Origin: Littorina saxatilis
Lineage: Eukaryota > Mollusca > Gastropoda > Littorinimorpha > Littorinidae
Assembly (NCBI RefSeq): GCF_037325665.1
Contig: NC_090253.1
Span: 11,874,390 to 11,938,389 of the forward strand
Direction of reading: 5' to 3'
DNA length: 64,000 nt
A model generated the notes under the pieces. That model searched no databases. It was not told the DNA's origin and was given only the letters and a program-made list of their open reading frames with translations. This document shows, piece after piece, positions 51,901-61,900 of this stretch; the first letter of the stretch is position 1; every line of letters starts with the position of its first letter. Both the position numbers and the translations under genes were made by a program.

Positions 51901-53980
51901 AACACACAGACATTGTGTGAGTAACTTGCAACACACAGACATTGTGTGAGTAACTTGCAACACCAACATAAACGTGACTACATTAAGTAGCCCACAACGA
52001 AGGACAAATCAGCAATCTCCATCACACACACCCATTAGATACACACACACACAATGAACAAATCAGCTATTACCATCACACAATCCACACCCACTAGAAA
52101 TACACCGATACACACACTCACACACATACTACACAAACTCACAATGTCTCACTCACACACTCACACAACAAACAACCTAATAAAAAATAACAAGAAGGGC
52201 AAAGCCCATACGACTCACATGCTTGACCTTTACATGACCTTGACCTTCAGGGTCAAGGTCAAATAACTAAACCTAGCAATGACATCATACACTAAGAACT
52301 GCTTTACACATTTTTCCTACCAAAATACATGTGACCTTGACCCAAGGTCAAGGTCATCCAAGGTCATGCAACACAAAGCTGTTAATTCAAGACATAGGAA
52401 GTACAATGGTGCTTATTGGCTCTTTCTACCATGAGATATGGTCACTTTTAGTGGTTCACTACCTTATTTTGGTCACATTTCATAAGGGTCAAAGTGACCT
52501 TGACCTTGATCATATGTGACCAAATGTGTCTCATGATGAAAGCATAACATGTGCCCCACATAATTTTTAAGTTTGAAACAGTTATCTTCCATAGTTCAGG
52601 GTCAAGGTCACTTTAAAATATGTATACAATCCAACTTTGAAGAGCTCCTGTGACCTTGACCTTGAAGCAAGGTAAACCAAACTGGTATCAAAAGATGGGG
52701 CTTACTTTGCCCTATATATCATATATAGGTGAGGTATTGAATCTCAAAAACTTCAGAGAAAATGTGAAAAATAGCTGTTTTTTAGGCAACATTTATGGCC
52801 CCTGCGACCTTGACCTTGAAGCAAGGTCAAGATGCTATGTATGTTTTTTTGGGCCTTGTCATCATACACCATCTTGCCAAATTTGGTACTGATAGACTGA
52901 ATAGTGTCCAAGAAATATCCAACGTTAAAGTTTTCCGGACGGACGTCCGGACGGACGGACGGACGGACGACTCGGGTGAGTACATAGACTCACTTTTGCT
53001 TCGCATGCGAGTCAAAAACTCTTGCCGTGCCAACCTACCTCTGGGTCCACATGGACGACGTGTGGCTGGAAGATGTCTGGATTGAACGACATGCTGAACT
53101 CTGAAACACAAAACACCATATTCATTTCATTCACACAGCTGTCCTCATTATGTCACAATCACATTCTATCTGGGTATCACCTTATTTTCTGATAAGGCTA
53201 TCTTTTCCTTTGTCAAATGCTTTATCTGAGAAATAAACAAGTCGCGTAAGGCGAAAATACAATATTTAGTCAAGTAGCTGTCGAACTCACAGAATGAAAC
53301 TGAACGCAATGCAACGCAGCAAGACCGTATACTCGTAGTCCACCGCTCACGGCATAGGCAGTGAAATTGACAAGAAGAGCGGGGTAGTGGTTACGCTATG
53401 CTGCATAGCACGCTTTTCTGTACCTCTCTTCGTTTTAACTTTCTGAGCGTGTTTTTAATCCAAACATATCATATCTATATGTTTTTGGAATCAGGAACCG
53501 ACAAGGAATAAGATGAAACTGTTTTTAAATTGATTTGGAAAATTTAATTTTGATAATAATTTTTATATATTTAATTTTCAGAGCTTGTTTTTAATCCGAA
53601 TATAACATATTTATATGTTTTTGGAATCAGCAAATGATGGAAAATAAGATAAACGTAAATTTGGATCGTTTTATAAATTTTTATTTTTTTTTTACAATTT
53701 TCAGATTTTTAATGACCAAAGTCATTAATTAATTTTTAAGCCACCAAGCTGAAATGCAATACCGAAGTCCGGGCTTCGTCGAAGATTACTTGACCAAAAT
53801 TTCAACCAATTTGGTTGAAAAATGAGGGCGTGACAGTGCCGCCTCAACTTTCACGAAAAGCAGGATATGACGTCATCAAAGACATTTATCAAAAAAATGA
53901 AAAAAACGTTCGGGGATTTCATACCCAGGAACTCTCATGTCAAATTTCATAAAGATCGGTCCAGTAGTTTAGTCTGAATC

Positions 53981-54035
<55 letters not shown>

Positions 54036-55876
54036 ACACGCACAGACAGACACACATACACCACGACCCTCGTTTCGATTCCCCCTCGATGTTAAAATAT
54101 TTAGTCAAAACTTGACTAAATATAAAAACTTGCCACCAATTTGACTTAGAAGTACTTGTATCCAAAATAATCTGCCTCCAGTCAACACCATAAAATACAT
54201 CCAAGAAATACTGGCAATGATTCCTCTGTCAGTGTGTATGACAAAAGACCCCAAAACAGCTGCACCGATTTTGATGGAAATGTAATGCTAGTTGCCACTC
54301 GAATACAGCTAGTGTCTAATAAGAGTTGTCCTGAATGGCCCAAAACATGGAGAATTAAAATCAGGAAATGTGAACGAAAATAGATTTGTGACCTTACCTG
54401 TGTCACTGAGAGAGCCCACTGCCCTGGCCGCCTTCTTGACAATGTCCTTGGTGTTCTCTTCAACTGGAAAACACAGTACATCACCGTCAACATCACACTC
54501 TATAGCATGTACAGCACTGTGTTCGAACATGAAACTGATCCTACCAGCTACATTCCTTCAGCCATACACACCCCTTGCTTTGACTTATAAAATAGTCAGT
54601 CAGTCAGACATCCCCTGCACATGTTCCTTCAAGTCACTGCACTAACACACCACTACAGTGGAACCCCTCTTCAAAGACACACAACCCCCACCCCCCAATT
54701 TAAACCTCCCTCCTTGTTAAGACCCTGTTTTCTGAGACTGTCTGTTGTTAACATGCATACTTTTCCCTGCTGCCACTCACATGTCTGAGACTGTTGTTAA
54801 CATGCATACTTTTCTCTGCTGCCACTCACATGTCTGAGACTGTCTGTTGTTAACATGCATACTTTTCCCTGCTGCCACTCACATGTCTGAGACTGTCTGT
54901 TGTTAACATGCATACTTTTCCCTGCTGCCACTCACATGTCTGAGACTGTCTGTTGTTAACATGCATACTTTTCCCTGCTGCCACTCACATGTCTGAGACT
55001 GTCTGTTGTTAACATGCATACTTTTCCCTGCTGCCACAACATGCATACTTTTCCCTGCTGCCACAACATGCATACTTTTCCCTGCTGCCACTCACATGTC
55101 TGACTGTCTGTGGCGGTCAGTGTCTCCACGATCTTCTTGGCCTCGGCTGTCACCATGTCTTCCTCGTTCTTCTCCTTCTCCTTGCTCTCTCCGTTCTCCG
55201 GCACCAGCACCTCCGGCACCGCTTTCTCTGGGGGTGGCTGTACAAACACACCAATCAACCTTCAGTAACCTTCTCCTTGCTCTCTCTGTTCTCTGGCACC
55301 GCTTTCTTTGTACACACACACACACACACAACAATCATACCTCTCTGCATGAACAATGAATAACTCTTGTGCTATTCGTCCATCCTGCCCTGTCGACCAC
55401 CTCTTGATAACTACCTGCCCATTACAGTTACCACAATGGTTTACTTGCGTTTTCCAGGGATGATTTGTGACGAAATTATTTTGTATACAATTTACCTTTT
55501 GAAAACTGTCCATAAGGACCACCTCTGGTTGGCACTCTGGTTGAAGACTGTACCACCAACAAGCGTTTTATCGTATTCCTCTCAAAATTTAAATTTACAT
55601 AGCAATAAACCAATATAAGACAAAAGCTGTTTGCACAATGACCTTGATCTTGATGTCTGACGAAGCCTCGGATTCCTTGTCTTTGCTCTTGGCTTGTTTC
55701 AAAAGCTGTAGTTGCTGGAACTGGTAGGCTGCGTGTCGCACAAATGCTACGTAGCGATTCCTGCAACATCATTTTGTTCACTTATAAGTGAGTGCAGCAT
55801 GTAGGATAAATACAGGTGTGTGTGCGAGTGCGAGTGTGTGCGTGCATGTGCATGTAAGTATGCGTATTGCAAGCGC

Positions 55877-55928
<52 letters not shown>

Positions 55929-58900
55929 ATGCCACACAAGGTCGTACTCGACAAAAGCCTCGATGAGCTCCTGGCGCAGACAGGGCAGCTTGTGTCGGTG
56001 TTGCCGGGGGTAACCGTGTTCCTTCATCTCCTGGCTTACCTCCTCCTCCTCCACTGAAACACACAACACAAAGGTCAAGGACACACAGACCAAACTTAAC
56101 AGACACAGACCAAACTTAACGGACACACAGACCAAACTTAACGGACACACAGACCAAACTTAACGAACACACAGACCAACCTTAACGAACACACAGACCA
56201 AACTTAACGGACACACAGACCAAACTTAACGGACACAGACCAAACTTTACAGACACACAGACCAAACTTAACGGACACACAGACCAAATTAACGGACACA
56301 GACCAAACTTTACCGACACACAGACCAAACTTTACAGACACACAGACCTAACTTTACAGACACAAAGACCAAACTTAACGGACACCACACTGTAATTCAC
56401 AGCCCAATTAAAACAAGAAGGGCAAAGCCCATACGACTCACATGCTTGACCTTGACCTTTACATGACCTCAAATAACTAAACCTAGCAATGACATCATAC
56501 ACTAAGAACTGCTCTCCTACCAAAATACATGTGACCTTGACCCAAGGTCAAGGTCATCCAAGGTCATGCAACACAAAGCTGTTAATTCAAGACATAGGAA
56601 GTACAATGGTGCTTATTGGCTCTTTCTACCATGAGAAATGGTCACTTTTAGTGGTTCACTACCTTATTTTGGTCACATTTCATAAGGGTCAAAGTGACCT
56701 TGACCTTGATCATATGTGACCAAATGTGTCTCATGATGAAAGCATAACATGTGCCCCACATAATTTTTAAGTTTGAAACAGTTATCTTCCATAGTTCAGG
56801 GTCAAGGTCACTTTAAAATATGTATACAATCCAACTTTGAAGAGCTCCTGTGACCTTGACCTTGAAGCAAGGTAAACCAAACTGGTATCAAAAGATGGGG
56901 CTTACTTTGCCCTATATATCATATATAGGTGAGGTATTGAATCTCAAAAACTTCAGAGAAAATGGGAAAAATGTGAAAAATAGCTGTTTTTTAGACAACA
57001 TTTATGGCCCCTGCGACCTTGACCTTGAAGCAAGGTCAAGATGCTATGTATGTTTTTTTGGGCCTTGTAATCATACACCATCTTGCCAAATTTGGTACTG
57101 ATAGACTGAATAGTTTCCAAGAAATATCCAACGTTAAAGTTTTCCGGACGGACGACTCGGGTGAGTACATAGACTCACTTTTGCTTCACATGTGAGTCAA
57201 AAATGAATATAGATTTTAAGGACAACTGACCTGGCAGGTAATTAACATCAGGTGGAAACGTTCGCAGCAGGTCCAAGATGTAGTGTCGCTGGTCATTACC
57301 CACAATGCCCTTGCATTCTATTGACGATAGCAGCTCAATCTCTTCATTCTTGCTGTTGAGAACTCTGAGGAAAAGATAACCACATACCGTCACCGTATCA
57401 TGCATGTCATTGTCAAACAAAAGGCTTCTAAAGATAGGATCATTCTTCATGGCACACTTATTGTGTACGGTTCATTCAAAAGCATACAATGCTCTTTGCA
57501 TCAAACAAAAGAAAAAACGAAAATATAGCACTACAATGAAGACTACAAAAGGTTGTGAAGATGACTGAAGACTAGAAGTAATGGTAGCTTTCTATAAGAC
57601 TAGAAGTAATGGTAACTTTCTATGAGACTAGAAGTAACGTTAGCTTTCTATTAGACTAGAAGTAATGGTAGCTATCTATGAGACTAGAAATAACGTTAGC
57701 TTTCTATAAGACTAGAAGTAATGGTAGCTTTCTATAAGACTAGAAGTAATGGTAGCTTTCTATAAGACTAGAAGTAATGGTAGCTTTCTATAAAGAAAGT
57801 AAGGGGTCTTACTTGTGTGCTCTGATCTTGAGTTGAGAGGCTGTGTTCTGGAGCTGTAACACACACAAATCTTTGGTTAGCTTTAGGCAAACACGTAGAA
57901 AATACATCTTATTGCACTCAACATGCAAGTAATATTAAAATAAAATATACAACAATAAAAATATCAGTGATTTCCGGGAATCTGATCTACACAATTATCT
58001 TATACAGTAAAACCTGTCTCTAACGGACACCCTTGGGGAATGGTAATAGTGTCCCTATTAGACAGGTGTCCCTTCTTCACAGGTGGAGGGGCCGGGGCAA
58101 TATTTTACAAAGAGCACGTAAAATGAACAAGACACTTTTTGTCAGTCCTGTAGTATGTATTTATTGGATTGAACATGAGACTCACTGAAAATGTGAGTAA
58201 ACAAATGATACATGTAGCAAACAACAACAACAACAACAACATATCCCCCCCCCCCCCCCACCTACCCCGTTCCCTACACACACTGTGCATTCAAACTTAC
58301 GCAAGTCGGACGTCACAAAGCTAAAAATAGCTGACTCTTCATCAGTCATTCAACGGGAAATTCCGCAGTGTGTCTCGACCAAATTGGGTCAGCTCTTGTT
58401 TCATTCAGTTTTTCTAGTCTCAGCATAAATGCATGGAACAAAAATTTAGCTGTGTTAACTATTGTTTCCTTCGAACGATTCCTTACAAAGAGAGAGAGAT
58501 CATCACGTCTTCTTTTTCCGATTTGATCCTCGCGATCTGTGTTTTACCACATCCCATCTCCTTCGCCACATCTCGGCATGATTGGCCGCTATCTAGTTTT
58601 TTCAAGGCAGCGACACGCTGCTCTAAAGTCAACGCTTTTCTTTTTCCTGCTGGAGATTCCATTTTCAAACACAGTAGTCTACTGTTGCTTTTGGTTGTGA
58701 CTGTATCCACAATGCGGAAAAGCGAAAGTGAGCGAAGCGAAAGTGAGTGAGCGAAAGTGGGTCTCCATCTAAACAAGCCACTGATTGGTCAGAAAAGGGA
58801 CAGGACAACCAATCAACAACCATTTGTGCTACGGCTACGGCTGCCGAGCACTGACTGCATAACAGTCGAGTTTTCGAAGTTGCGTTTTTATGTACGTTGT

Positions 58901-61900
58901 GTCCGTTTGTGACAGTGTTTACACTTCCTACGGTCCGAAAAATCGTGTCCGCGTCCGTAAGTGGCAGGTGTCCGCCCGTTAAAGGTTAGTTATTGTTGAA
59001 ATCGTGTTCGTGCCATGATAAACTGTCCGTATGTAGCAGGTGGCCGTTACAACAAGGGTCGCTAGACTCAGGTTTTACTGTACAATAATAACAAAAATAA
59101 TCAGTGAATCAAAACATGTTGCTTCATAATCATTGCCACAACAAATCGTGAAGTCCGATGAGTTTAGTTTTGAAAAGAAATGGTATCATATTAAGCGCCA
59201 CACTGCATAAAATACACATCAGAGTTAGTTGTTTGTTGCAATGAATGGTCTATGACGGCTAGCACTGTGTCTGTCGCTTGGCAACGTGTTGGCGCTTTCC
59301 TCAGTGTCTGGGGCGCTTACTCTGCCACATCGCTTGAAAATCCTGACAGTTATTTACCGAAAACATCTTTAAAGATCATGCTGTTTTATAAAGAAAAAAA
59401 CAGCAACAAAAGAAAAATACTAATATACACAAATACAAAATCAGCAGATTATGATGGTATAACATTTTTCAAACAGAAAATTGTAGCAGAAATGAAGGAG
59501 TAGAGTATCTCACCAGTTCCCTGTACTTGTCACTGGTCACCACGGTCTTGCCGAAGTCGACAGAGCCGTACACCACCGACTGTTCTTGTTCCCGCTCCAA
59601 GATACCTGTGAAAAAGTCAGGAATCGTATGTGATATCATGCATTAAGCACACCTGATGATCCAACCTCTAACCGCCATCACAATCAACAATATGTGCACT
59701 TGTCAGATTCTCCACCTGTCTGCCATCTAACACCATGTACCAACAAGAAAATATCTGTTTTACTAAGCACATCTTATATTTATGCCTTGCTGAATTGAAA
59801 TGCACAGAAAATCCATTGTGCAAACAGAAAATAAAGCTTGTTGCTAATGCTACTCACTCTCACAGACTGCACCCATATATTATGCTCCCTTAGCACCCAT
59901 AGAATGTATGACAAAATGTTTGTACCCATAAAATGTATGACAAAATGTTTGTACCCATAAAATGTAAGACTTTCTTTCTTTATTTATTTGGTGTTTAACG
60001 TCGTTTTCAACCATTCAAGGTTATATCGCGACGGGGAAAGGGGGGAGATGGGATAGGGGAAAGGGGGGAGATGGGATAGAGCCACTTGTTAATTGTTTCT
60101 TGTTCACAAAAGCACTAATAAAACAAGAAGAGCAAACGCTCGATCGAGTCACTTTCGCAGTTCTGAATATTATATGAGGCATCAGATGGACAGGAAGAAA
60201 TTGCTATTCACAACACAATACAGATGTAAATAATTTGATGTAAAGAATAATCCTATAAAGTTTGAATCAAATCCGATGAATAGTTTCAGAGATATGATAT
60301 TTCAATTTTTTTCCTTCAAGACATACCTGTGACCTTGAAAAAGGTCAAAGGTCACCAAAGCAGACGTCAAAGTGTAGAGGTCACTGGGAGTCACGTTCAC
60401 ATAAAATTTGAGCCCGGTCACTTTTATAGTTTCCGAGAAAAGCCCAACGTTAAGTTGTGTGTTGCCGAACAGAAAAGGCTAGTTATCTCCCTTGTTTTTC
60501 TGATAACGTTCGTAAAAGGCTACAGATGTAAATACTTTGATGTAAAGAATAATCCTACAAAGTTTCAATCACATCCGATGAACTTTGTCAAAGATATAAA
60601 ATGTCTAATTTTTCCTTTGACGCTGACCTGTGACCTTGAAAAAGGTCAAAGGTCAACGAAACCATCGTTAAAGTGTAGAGGTCATTGGAGGTCACGACTA
60701 AACAAAATATGAGCCGGATCGCTTTGATAGTTTCCGAGAAAAGTCCAACGTTAAGGTGGTGTCTACGGACGGCCGGCCGGCCAGACGGCCGGCCGGACAG
60801 ACTAACACTGACCGATTACATAGTCACTTTTTCTCAAGTGACTCAAAAAATTGCTCCAGGGGCTTGCAACGTAGTACAATATATGACCATAAAATGTAAG
60901 ACAAAATGTTTGTACCCATAAGAGGTAGAGCAAAATGTTGGCAGCAACGCACCTGGTATAATGGACTGTGCTGTGACGCGGTATCCCCTGTAGTCCACCA
61001 CAACTGTACCCAGTGTGAACAGGCCTTTAGGGTCCAGGTTGAAATACGCCTTCACTCCTTGTAGGTCATTTCCCTGGCAACCACAAAACACACTGTCATA
61101 CAACACACAGCAACCACAAAACACACTGTCATACAACACACAGCAACCACAAAACACACTGTCATACAACACACAGCAACCACAAAACACACTGTCATAC
61201 AACACACAGCAACCACAAAACACACTGTCGTACAACACACAGCAACCACAAAACACACTGTCATACAACACACAGCAACCACAAAACACACTGTCATACA
61301 ACACACAGCAACCACAAAACACACTGTCATACAACACACAGCAACCACAAAACACACTGTCATACAACACACAGCAACCACAAAACACACTGTCATACAA
61401 CACACAGCAACCACAAAACACACTGTCATACAACACACAGCAACCACAAAACACACTGTCATACAACACACAGCAACCACAAAACACACTGTCATACAAC
61501 ACACAGCAACCACAAAACACACTGTCATACAACACACAGCAAGCAAAATAACACACCCTTTGGCAAGAGAAATAAAAAAATTAAAAAAAGTTCCACTAAA
61601 ACAAATAACAGCTGCATATGATATATGTGCACGCCTGGATAAAGCATCCATTCCTACTTCTGCTGAGCAAAATGGCGTGAAGGTACAACATACAAAAAAC
61701 ATTTATTCTGCAGCATCACACTCACATCCAACACTATCACAACCTAGCGTTCCTTTCACACAGTCACCGTCAGTCCTGGCCACACATCACACACAAACTC
61801 ATAATCGACATGGCAAACACACAGTGACTCACGGGGGCAGCGTAAGCAGCAGCATCTCCACCAAAGTCCTTGTAGTGATCCTTGACGTCAAAACCAAGGC

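Noticed and set aside
49986-51969. Several 200-278-residue Cys-rich minus-strand frames
   Set aside because: They are translations of the 29-base array upstream of CLUH exon n. Only the short end of one, [10 protein letters not shown] onward, is real exon.
55909-55948. Alternative donor for CLUH exon i at GTGTGG (after GACCTT)
   Set aside because: It would put the next exon out of frame; GTACGA keeps AFVENRYVAF as in CLUH.
60843-61702. 200-residue Cys/Val-rich frames
   Set aside because: Translation of the 33-base array; only the part matching CLUH exon e is coding.
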